A program made the position numbers and the translations under genes. This document shows positions 1 through 5,507 of a DNA stretch of 5,510 nucleotides, piece after piece (the first letter of the stretch is position 1; each line of letters starts with the position of its first letter). Origin of the DNA: Betaproteobacteria bacterium (GTDB lineage: Bacteria > Pseudomonadota > Gammaproteobacteria > Burkholderiales > SG8-41). The stretch spans positions 1-5,510 of the forward strand of contig JAHFRO010000076.1 of the NCBI GenBank assembly GCA_023266245.1, given 5' to 3'. The notes under the pieces were generated by a model. That model had not been told where the DNA came from, did not search any database, and saw nothing but the letters and a program-made list of their open reading frames with translations.

Positions 1-1189
1 CGACGACCGCGGTGTGGGTTGCTCCCGATTGGGTGACGAGCGTCAGCTTGCAAAGCATCGCCTCGGGCATGCGCCGGTTCGCTTCTTCCGATACTTCGAC
101 TTTCACGCGCTTCGTCAGCGCGCGTATCCCGGGATCGTGCAGATACTCGTCGTCGAAGTGATGCTCGGCGACGGTACCGTGTGTCAGCGCGACCGCGACC
201 GTGTAAGGCATGCTGTGGTCGGCGGTCTCGCGCGTGGTCGGCTCCCACTTTTCCGGGTCGCCCGCCATCAGCCGCACCGCCGTGGCGACCGTTTCGATGC
301 GCACTTCGGCAATCTCGTCGGCGGCGCGGATCTTCTCCCGTACTTCCAATGCCGCCTGCACTACGGTCTGTGAGTACAGGCCGAGCGGATAGCGCTTGAT
401 GCTGCACTCCATGATCTTGAACGGATGTTTCCGCCCGCCCAGCGCGGCAAGCTGGAACGGCCTGCGCGTCACCGCCTTGAAATACCCGCCCGCGCCCTCG
501 AAAATCGGCGATGGGCCGGTCATGCCGCGCGCCGCGAGCATGGCCGCGAACACCGCGTTGCGGCTCGCGTTGGCATAGGCACAGCCTTTCCACATCGAGA
601 CGTTGCCGATCCGGGTCTGGTACAGCGCGATATTTGGCGCGATGCCGAGATTGAACGCCTCGGCGATTCTCTTTTCCGGCAGCCCGAAAAGCCGCGCGGC
701 GGCTGCCGTGCTCGCCATGCCGCCGACGGTCACGTGGTCAAAGCCGAGCGGCTTGAGATCCACCTGGTCGCAAATGCGGCAAAACACTTCGTAGGCGAGC
801 ACGGTGGCGGTAATCAGGTCTTTGCCGCTCCGGCTCATCAGTTCCGCGACAGCCAGTACCGCAGCGATGCTGTCGCTGGGATGGCCGGATTCGCCGGTGC
901 TGGTATAGCCGTCGTTGAAGTCCAGGAAGCGGATCATCACGCCGTTGGCGAAGGCAGCGAGATCAGGGCTCGAGCGTTGGCCGCTGACAATGATGGTTGC
1001 GGGCCGGCTGCTGGTGACCGCTCCGGCGATTTCGCGTGCAATCCGCGCCGGCTCGCTTACCGAGCCGCCGAGCGCGCAGCCCAACGTGTCGATGATGAGC
1101 CGCTTCGCCTGGTGCACGACTTCGCCTGGCAGTTCCTCGTAACGCAGCGTGGCGGTGTAGGAACTCAGCTGCTCGACCAGCGTTGGCAT
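1..1189 (-). CDS. MmgE/PrpD family protein, C-terminus cut by window edge
   Basis: This frame is open from an ATG at 1187-1189 to the left edge, giving 396 codons with no stop. The family usually has about 450-480 residues, so perhaps 60-80 are missing. An in-frame TAA directly precedes the ATG, so no longer start is possible. The family includes 2-methylcitrate dehydratase (PrpD) and cis-aconitate decarboxylase (CAD/IRG1), cytosolic enzymes acting on tricarboxylic or related acids. Seen in the translation: an N-terminal helical part; LDFNDGY with D90 and D93; SGHPSDS with H103; GFDH with H152; SMWKG with K201; SIKRYP with K265; and HSMPY with Y329. From memory, CAD uses D93, H103, H159, K207, K272 and a Tyr in a similar HSxxY context, so the spacing agrees well. 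It is the last visible gene of the operon and follows a 241-bp repeat-filled gap. No strong Shine-Dalgarno is visible. The exact substrate is unknown; a role as dehydratase, decarboxylase or epimerase is possible. Confidence 0.9.
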   Translation of the reverse strand, partial: MPTLVEQLSSYTATLRYEELPGEVVHQAKRLIIDTLGCALGGSVSEPARIAREIAGAVTSSRPATIIVSGQRSSPDLAAFANGVMIRFLDFNDGYTSTGESGHPSDSIAAVLAVAELMSRSGKDLITATVLAYEVFCRICDQVDLKPLGFDHVTVGGMASTAAAARLFGLPEKRIAEAFNLGIAPNIALYQTRIGNVSMWKGCAYANASRNAVFAAMLAARGMTGPSPIFEGAGGYFKAVTRRPFQLAALGGRKHPFKIMECSIKRYPLGLYSQTVVQAALEVREKIRAADEIAEVRIETVATAVRLMAGDPEKWEPTTRETADHSMPYTVAVALTHGTVAEHHFDDEYLHDPGIRALTKRVKVEVSEEANRRMPEAMLCKLTLVTQSGATHTAVV

Positions 1190-1210
1190 TTAAGAGCCCG
1201 CGACAAAAAC

Positions 1211-1402
1211 ATTAGCCGCAGATGAACGCAGATAGAATCAACCCCGAACAACATTAGCCACAGAGATCACAGAGAACACAGAGCATGCAAAACCAGAACC
1301 TAAAACAGCTCGTCTCTCGATTTTCTTTGTGAACTCTGTGTCCTCCGTGGCTTGACGTATGTGATTTTCATCTGTGTTTATCTGCGTTTATCTGAGGCTA
1401 AT
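1211..1402. repeat. outer imperfect inverted repeat, CAGAT type, between the two MmgE/PrpD genes
   Basis: The left arm is 1211-1236 and the right arm 1377-1402, 26 bp with 3 mismatches; both end in ATTAGCC at the outer side. Read inward, the right arm (reverse complement) has GCCTCAGAT, AACGCAGAT and, continuing to 1368, AACACAGAT, each separated by one extra base, giving a 10-bp period. The left arm has GCCGCAGAT and AACGCAGAT, then decays. The centre holds a second, different inverted repeat. The element starts 28 bp after the stop codon of the upstream gene (1431) and ends 21 bp before the next ATG (1189). Confidence 0.9.
1256..1352. repeat. inner imperfect inverted repeat, CAGAG type, nested inside the CAGAT-type repeat
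   Basis: The left arm is 1256-1283 and the right arm 1325-1352, 28 bp each with 6 mismatches and a 41-bp centre. Read inward, the left arm is A then GCCACAGAG, ATCACAGAG, AACACAGAG; the right arm (reverse complement) is A then GCCACGGAG, GACACAGAG, TTCACAAAG. These are three 9-bp units per arm. It lies in the loop of the outer repeat, 19 bp from the outer left arm and 15 bp from the third unit of the outer right arm. The centre (1284-1324) has no recognisable gene or site. Confidence 0.88.
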
Positions 1403-1430
1403 TCATTTTCAGGATTTGTGAGACTGGTTC

Positions 1431-2834
1431 TTAATCGCTCAGAAAGCCGCGCACGTCGCGTTCCTCGCGCAGGCGCCATGCACGCGCAATGACTTTTTTC
1501 ATTTCCTCCGCTGTCGCACCGTTGGCGTAAGCCGCCAGGCGGAGCGCTTTGTCTTCCAGCTCTCGGCGGGTGAGCGTGTTGTCCGGATCGCCCTTGGGCG
1601 AGGCAATCTTCCGCTCGATCGTTCCGTCGCCGCGCGTCGTGACTGTCACCCGCCCCATCCAGCGCTGAGGGTAGGCACGGTCGATCTCGGGATCGAGCGC
1701 CATCCTGACCTTGTCGTGGAAAGCGCGCAGCTTCGGATCGCGCAGCGCCGCTTCCGTGAAGTCGGCCAGTCCGGCGCGCCCCTTGAGCGCGATCATCGCC
1801 AGCACGAAGCCCATCGAGAACTTCGACTGGTGGATGGTGCGGGGATCGGTCACCGGCCCCAGCACGTCGAGCGCGCTCTGGTGCACGTGCGCGGTCACGC
1901 CCGTGATGTCTTCGGCCTTGAGCCGGTGCACGCGCATCAGCTCGAGCAGCGCGTCCGCCGCCGGATGAGTGTGACGGCATGAGGCGTGGTACTTGAACGA
2001 AGTCTCGGCGAGCGCCCAGCGCGTGCCGAGGCCGTCGGTGAGCGCGCGCGGGTCCGCATCGCTCGACATGCCCGCCGCCATGCCCTGCTCGCCTTCGAGG
2101 ATGCGCCGCGCGCCGGTGAAACCGTCGCGCGCGATGTACGCCGCCATCAGCCCGTCCGCGGCCGCCTTCGCGGTGTGCAGCTGCTTGGAGTCCGCCGCGT
2201 CGCGCAGGAATTCCCACAGGCCTGCAGCCATGGTGCCGGCCGAGCCAAGCGCGTGCTGCAACCGGTCGGCATCCAGCCCGAGCAGCCGCGCGACGCCCGC
2301 CGCGGCGGCGAGCTTGCCGGCGGTGCCGGTGGTGTGGAACACCCTGTAGTGCGTGCGGCCGAGGAACTCACCCACCCGCACTCCCGCTTCGTAGCCGGCG
2401 ACCGCGGCAACGATCAGATCCTTGCCCGAGGCGCCGGTTTCCTGCGCCGCGGCGAGCACTGCCGGAAACACCACCGTTCCCGGGTGCATCACCGCGCTGT
2501 TGTGCACGTCGTCCTGCTCGACGACGTGCGAGGCCGCACCGTTTATGAGCGCCGCGAAAACCGGTGAAGTACGCCTGCGCGAGGTCAGGATCTCACTCGG
2601 CCCGTCCGACGGCCCCATTTGTGCCGCGAATTGCTCCAGGATGCGCACCGGGCGGGCGCCCTTGCCGGCGAGCGCCGAGGCAAGCCAGTCGAGGAACAGC
2701 TCCTCGGTGCGCGCCACCACGGCCGCCGGCAGCGCATCATATCTCAGCGCAGCGAGGAATTCCGCCAGCGCGCGCGTCGGCTGCGCCTCAGCCGCGCGGG
2801 AAGTGCTCTTAGCAGGCATCTTCACAGAAGTCAT
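1431..2834 (-). CDS. MmgE/PrpD family protein (2-methylcitrate dehydratase / cis-aconitate decarboxylase-like)
   Basis: This is a complete 467-residue protein, normal for the MmgE/PrpD family. It has the mainly helical N-terminal domain, then HNSAVMHPGT with H117 and the acidic pair D108-D109 just before it, YRVFHTTG with H167, SKQLHT with K217, SFKYHASCRHTHP with K281, and FSMGFVLA near 340. The D/H/H/K/K series has spacing close to that recalled for cis-aconitate decarboxylase and to the neighbour at 1-1189. One difference is visible: the Tyr of HSMPY in the neighbour aligns with F343 here. The two proteins are clearly paralogous but too different to be a recent duplication, so they probably act on different substrates or as unlike subunits. 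The start is ATG at 2832-2834. A second ATG at codon 6 (2817-2819) is possible, since the first 15-20 residues look unconserved. No good Shine-Dalgarno precedes either. It lies 129 bp downstream of the CoA-transferase, with an inverted repeat between them. Confidence 0.93.
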   Translation of the reverse strand: MTSVKMPAKSTSRAAEAQPTRALAEFLAALRYDALPAAVVARTEELFLDWLASALAGKGARPVRILEQFAAQMGPSDGPSEILTSRRRTSPVFAALINGAASHVVEQDDVHNSAVMHPGTVVFPAVLAAAQETGASGKDLIVAAVAGYEAGVRVGEFLGRTHYRVFHTTGTAGKLAAAAGVARLLGLDADRLQHALGSAGTMAAGLWEFLRDAADSKQLHTAKAAADGLMAAYIARDGFTGARRILEGEQGMAAGMSSDADPRALTDGLGTRWALAETSFKYHASCRHTHPAADALLELMRVHRLKAEDITGVTAHVHQSALDVLGPVTDPRTIHQSKFSMGFVLAMIALKGRAGLADFTEAALRDPKLRAFHDKVRMALDPEIDRAYPQRWMGRVTVTTRGDGTIERKIASPKGDPDNTLTRRELEDKALRLAAYANGATAEEMKKVIARAWRLREERDVRGFLSD

Positions 2835-2860
2835 AGGACGCCAAGCAAATCAAAGTCTTT

Positions 2861-2956
2861 AACCACTAAGGACGCGAAGGACACAAAGGAAAAGCGGGAA
2901 TTCGGAAAATAATGAAAATCAACGAGCCCTTCGTGTCCTTTGTGTCCTTTGTGGTT
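2861..2956. repeat. imperfect inverted repeat, AAAG type, between CoA-transferase and the complete MmgE/PrpD gene
   Basis: The left arm is 2861-2889 and the right arm 2928-2956, 29 bp each with 4 mismatches, separated by 38 bp. Read inward, the left arm is A then ACCACTAAG, GACGCGAAG, GACACAAAG; the right arm (reverse complement) is A then ACCACAAAG, GACACAAAG, GACACGAAG. Each arm has exactly three 9-bp units. The element lies 7 bp after the stop codon of the CoA-transferase (2964) and 26 bp before the next ATG (2834). No T-run follows the stem on the transcribed strand, so it does not look like an intrinsic terminator. The arms stay open in some frames and translate to HKGHEG-like peptides, a known source of false ORFs. 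Confidence 0.92.
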
Positions 2957-2963
2957 CAAGAAG

Positions 2964-4142
2964 CTAGATTGCCGATACGGCGCGCAGTTCGGCGATGTCG
3001 GTGGCGCCGAAACCCAGCTCGCCCAGTATGCCCTCGGTGTGCTCGCCCACCGCCGGCACCGCGCCGATGCGCGCCTCGAACCCGTCGTGGGTGGCCGGCG
3101 GCAGCAGCACCGGCAGCGGGCCCGCGGGCGAACCCATCTCGCGCCAGCGGCGCCGCGCCTTGAACTGCGGATGATCCCACACTTCTTCCGACGTATTGAT
3201 GCGGGCGTTGGCGATGCCGGCTGCATCGAGCCTTGCCACCACCTGCTCGGCGGTCAACGCCGAGAACGCCTTTTCGATCAGCGCCACTACCTCGGCGCGG
3301 CGCGCATTACGCTTGGAGTTGCTGTCATATCGCAGATCACCGGCAAGCGCGGCCTGCCCGAGCACCTTGTCGCAGAATACCGCCCATTCGCGCTCGTTCT
3401 GCAGCCCCAGCATCACGCTCCTGCCATCGCCGGTCGCGAACCTGCCGTAGGGAACGATGGTGGCGTGATCCGGCCCGGTGCGGGGGGGCGCGTTGCCGCC
3501 GAAGCGCGTGTAATAAAGCGGATATCCCATCCATTCGCCGAGCGCTTCGAACAGGGTGACCTCGACGCGGCCGCCCTTGCCGGTTTTCCCGCGCTGGTAG
3601 AGCGCGGTGAGCACGCCCGAGTAGGCGTACACGCCGGTCGCGATATCGGCGATCGAAATGCCGACCTTGCTCGGGGTCTCCGGCGGGCCGGTCACCGAGA
3701 GCACGCCGGCTTCGCTCTGCACCAGCAGGTCGTAAGCCTTCTTGTGCGCGTAAGGTCCGGCATCCCCGTAACCCGAGATGTCGCACACGATCAGCCGCGG
3801 GTATTTCGGCAGCAGCGCCTCCGCTGCAAGCCCCAGCCGCCGCGCGGCACCCGGCGCGAGGTTCTGGATGAACACGTCGGAGCGCGCGATCAGCCGCCCC
3901 AGGATTTCTTGCGCCTTCGAATGCTTGATATCGAGCGTCAGGCTTTCCTTGGAGCGGTTGAGCCACACGAAATGCGACGACAGCCCGTTCACCGTCTGGT
4001 CGTAGTCACGCGCGAAATCGCCCGTCCCGGGGCGCTCGATCTTGATCACGCGCGCGCCGAGATCGGCGAGCTGGCGCGTGGCGAACGGCGCCGCGACCGC
4101 CTGCTCCAGCGCCACGACCGTGATTCCGTCTAACGGACGCAC
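2964..4142 (-). CDS. CaiB/BaiF family (class III) CoA-transferase, GTG start
   Basis: The protein has 392 residues and ends at TAG (2964-2966). Class III CoA-transferases move CoA between carboxylic acids through an aspartyl-CoA anhydride/thioester. Seen: the N-terminal PLDGITVVALEQ, where the family normally begins; a Rossmann-like start with QLADLGARVIKIERPG (25-39); LNRSKESLTLD (61-71); GYGDAGPY (124-131); KAYDLLVQSEAG (135-146); and VGISIADIATG, whose D166 matches the catalytic Asp of formyl-CoA transferase and CaiB (Asp169 there). The C-terminus has PAVGEHTEGILGELGF (363-378), the usual closing motif. I chose GTG at 4140-4142 because homology begins there. The same frame stays open upstream through the repeat and into the dehydrogenase, so an ATG-only call would be wrong. 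A weak GAG (4149-4151) lies 6 bp before the GTG inside a T-rich leader. The substrate is not decided; the itaconate/mesaconate/benzylsuccinate-type branch is a reasonable guess. Confidence is high for the family and moderate for the start. Confidence 0.93.
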   Translation of the reverse strand: MRPLDGITVVALEQAVAAPFATRQLADLGARVIKIERPGTGDFARDYDQTVNGLSSHFVWLNRSKESLTLDIKHSKAQEILGRLIARSDVFIQNLAPGAARRLGLAAEALLPKYPRLIVCDISGYGDAGPYAHKKAYDLLVQSEAGVLSVTGPPETPSKVGISIADIATGVYAYSGVLTALYQRGKTGKGGRVEVTLFEALGEWMGYPLYYTRFGGNAPPRTGPDHATIVPYGRFATGDGRSVMLGLQNEREWAVFCDKVLGQAALAGDLRYDSNSKRNARRAEVVALIEKAFSALTAEQVVARLDAAGIANARINTSEEVWDHPQFKARRRWREMGSPAGPLPVLLPPATHDGFEARIGAVPAVGEHTEGILGELGFGATDIAELRAVSAI

Positions 4143-4298
4143 AAAAAACTCGAAAATAGCCGCCAAGGCGCCAAGAACGCCAAGGAAGACAAAATTAACA
4201 TCAAAAAATACAACGCCTGCATGAACCAGTATCGGTTCTTGGGTTTCTGATTTTATTCCCGTATTGGTTTTCTTGGCGGCCTTGGCGTCTTGGCGGCT
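4143..4298 (-). terminator. possible attenuator or terminator-like hairpin with T-rich tail before the CoA-transferase
   Basis: In the minus-strand transcript the CCAAG-type inverted repeat can fold into a stem of up to 30 bp with a GC-rich base (AGCCGCCAAG pairing with CTTGGCGGCT). It is followed by ATTTT (4153-4157) and then six T (4143-4148), which touch the GTG start codon. This has the shape of an intrinsic terminator, but the 81-nt loop is far longer than normal. It may cause partial read-through, or only stabilise an mRNA end. This is inference from base pairing alone. Confidence 0.25.
4158..4298. repeat. imperfect inverted repeat, CCAAG type, between dehydrogenase and CoA-transferase
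   Basis: The left arm is 4158-4187 and the right arm 4269-4298, 30 bp each with 4 mismatches, separated by an 81-bp AT-rich centre. Read inward from each end, an arm is A, then GCCGCCAAG, then an 8-bp unit (GCGCCAAG or ACGCCAAG), then AACGCCAAG or GCCGCCAAG. Each arm is therefore three near-identical units. The right arm ends 2 bp from the stop codon of the dehydrogenase and the left arm ends 15 bp before the GTG of the CoA-transferase. No target-site duplication is seen at the borders. The centre (4188-4268) shows no gene or other recognised element. Confidence 0.92.
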
Positions 4299-4300
4299 GA

Positions 4301-5467
4301 TTAAAACGATCGGGGCATGCCGAGCACGTGCTCGCCGATGTAGGCGAGGATGAGATTGGTCGAGATCGGCGCCACCTGATAGAGCCGGGTCTCGCGGAAC
4401 TTGCGCTCGATGTCGTACTCCGCGGCGAAGCCGTAGCTGCCGTGGGTCTGGATCGCGACGTTCCCCGCCTCCCAGGAGGCGTCCGCCGCCAGCAGCTTGG
4501 CCATGTTCGCTTCCGCGCCGCACGGCTTGCCCGCGTCGAACAGCGCCGCCGCCTTGAAGCGCATCAGGTCCGCCGCCTGCACGTTGACGTAGGCGCGCGC
4601 GATCGGGAACTGGATGCCCTGGTTCTTGCCGATCGGGCGGTCGAATACGACGCGCTCCTTCGAGTAGTCCGCCGCCTTCTCGATGAACCAGTAGCCGTCG
4701 CCGATGCACTCGGCGGCGATCAGGATGCGCTCCGAGTTCAGGCCATCGAAGATGTATTTGAAGCCCTTGCCCTCCTCGCCGATCAGATTCTCCGCCGGGA
4801 TCTCCAGGTTATCGATGAACAGCTCGTTCGTCTCGTGGTTCGCCAGATTGCGGATCGGTTTCAGCGTGAGCCCTTTCTTCGCCGCATCGCGCAGGTCCAC
4901 CAGGAAGATCGACATACCCTCGGTTTTCTTTTTCACCTCCGCCAGCGGCGTGGTGCGCGCGAGCAGGATCATGAGATCCGAATGCTGCACGCGAGACGTC
5001 CAGACCTTCTGCCCGTTCACCACGTAGCGGTCGCCCTTCCTGACCGCAGTGGTCCTGATCTGGGTCGTGTCGGTGCCCGCCGTGGGCTCGGTGACGGCCA
5101 TCGACTGGAGTCTCAGCTCGCCGCTGGCGATCTTGGGCAGGTACTTCCGCTTCTGCTCCTCCGAGCCGTGAGGGAGCAGCGTCCCCATGTTGTACATCTG
5201 CCCGTGACAGGCGCCGGAGTTGCCGCCCGAACGATTGATCTCCTCCATGATGATGGACGCTTCGGTAAGCGACAGGCCGGAACCGCCGTATTCCTCGGGA
5301 ATCAGGGCGGAGAGCCAGCCTGCCCTGGTGAGCGCGTTGACGAAGGCCTCGGGATAGCCCCGCTCCTCGTCCACCTTTTGCCAGTACGCGCTGTCGAACT
5401 GATTGCAGAGCGCGCGCACCCCGTCGCGAAGCTCGCTGTGGGTATCCTGGCCGGCGGAATGCTTCAT
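4301..5467 (-). CDS. acyl-CoA dehydrogenase family protein
   Basis: This is a complete 388-residue FAD flavoenzyme, of normal length. It would introduce an alpha,beta double bond into an acyl-CoA and pass electrons to ETF. Seen in order: the N-terminal helical domain with LIPEEYGGSGL (55-65); the middle beta domain with MAVTEPTAGTD (123-133) and YVVNGQKVWTS (148-158), the FAD/substrate signatures; and the C-terminal helical domain with QTHGSYGFAAEY (340-351) and the end VLGMPRSF. The usual catalytic Glu in YEGT near the C-terminus is absent: the matching stretch is RLYQVAPIS (361-369). E246 in GLNSERILIAA matches the position used as base by isovaleryl- and long-chain acyl-CoA dehydrogenases, so the enzyme may be of that type. 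The start is ATG at 5465-5467, the only Met at the family N-terminus; no clear Shine-Dalgarno is seen. It is the first gene of the visible operon and is followed by an inverted repeat 2 bp after its TAA. Confidence 0.94.
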   Translation of the reverse strand: MKHSAGQDTHSELRDGVRALCNQFDSAYWQKVDEERGYPEAFVNALTRAGWLSALIPEEYGGSGLSLTEASIIMEEINRSGGNSGACHGQMYNMGTLLPHGSEEQKRKYLPKIASGELRLQSMAVTEPTAGTDTTQIRTTAVRKGDRYVVNGQKVWTSRVQHSDLMILLARTTPLAEVKKKTEGMSIFLVDLRDAAKKGLTLKPIRNLANHETNELFIDNLEIPAENLIGEEGKGFKYIFDGLNSERILIAAECIGDGYWFIEKAADYSKERVVFDRPIGKNQGIQFPIARAYVNVQAADLMRFKAAALFDAGKPCGAEANMAKLLAADASWEAGNVAIQTHGSYGFAAEYDIERKFRETRLYQVAPISTNLILAYIGEHVLGMPRSF

Positions 5468-5501
5468 TGACGTGCGGCGCGAATGCTGGAAAATACACCC
5501 G

Positions 5502-5507
5502 ATTATA
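5502..5507 (-). promoter_or_regulatory. possible sigma-70 -10 box (TATAAT) upstream of the acyl-CoA dehydrogenase
   Basis: On the minus strand a perfect TATAAT lies 34 bp before the ATG at 5467, in otherwise GC-rich DNA. A start of transcription about 7 bp downstream would give a leader of roughly 28 nt. The -35 box would lie about 17 bp further upstream, outside the window, so it cannot be checked. If real, this is the operon promoter. A match by chance is possible. Confidence 0.4.

Noticed and set aside
425..1225. Plus-strand ORF of 266 aa opposite the partial MmgE/PrpD gene
   Set aside because: It is antisense to a frame with family motifs and spacing; its translation has no recognisable domain.
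1205..1405. CRISPR array
   Set aside because: The repeats are 9-10 bp units with no spacers and are arranged as inverted arms, not as direct repeats with unique spacers.
1378..2217. Minus-strand ORF of 279 aa overlapping the complete MmgE/PrpD gene
   Set aside because: It is in another frame of a gene with clear motifs, with Arg/Ala-rich nonsense translation; no sign of a frameshift in the real gene.
2861..2956. Rho-independent terminator at the AAAG-type repeat
   Set aside because: The stem is long but not followed by a T-run on the transcribed strand, and the loop is 38 nt.
2940..4133. Long plus-strand ORF of 397 aa opposite the CoA-transferase
   Set aside because: It is rich in Arg, Gly, His and Ala with no family motif and lies fully antisense to a well-supported gene; high third-position GC explains the missing stops.
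1283..4229. Similarity between loop pieces at 1283-1296 and 4215-4229 (both near GCnTGCA..AACCAG)
   Set aside because: Only about 12 of 15 bases agree with a gap, in AT-rich DNA; chance is likely from two examples.
1200..4310. Target-site duplications flanking the inverted repeats
   Set aside because: I compared the bases next to each arm and found no matching direct repeat, so transposition is not supported by this mark.
4328..5470. Long plus-strand ORF of 380 aa opposite the acyl-CoA dehydrogenase
   Set aside because: It mirrors the dehydrogenase almost exactly and has low-complexity composition, so it is an antisense shadow.
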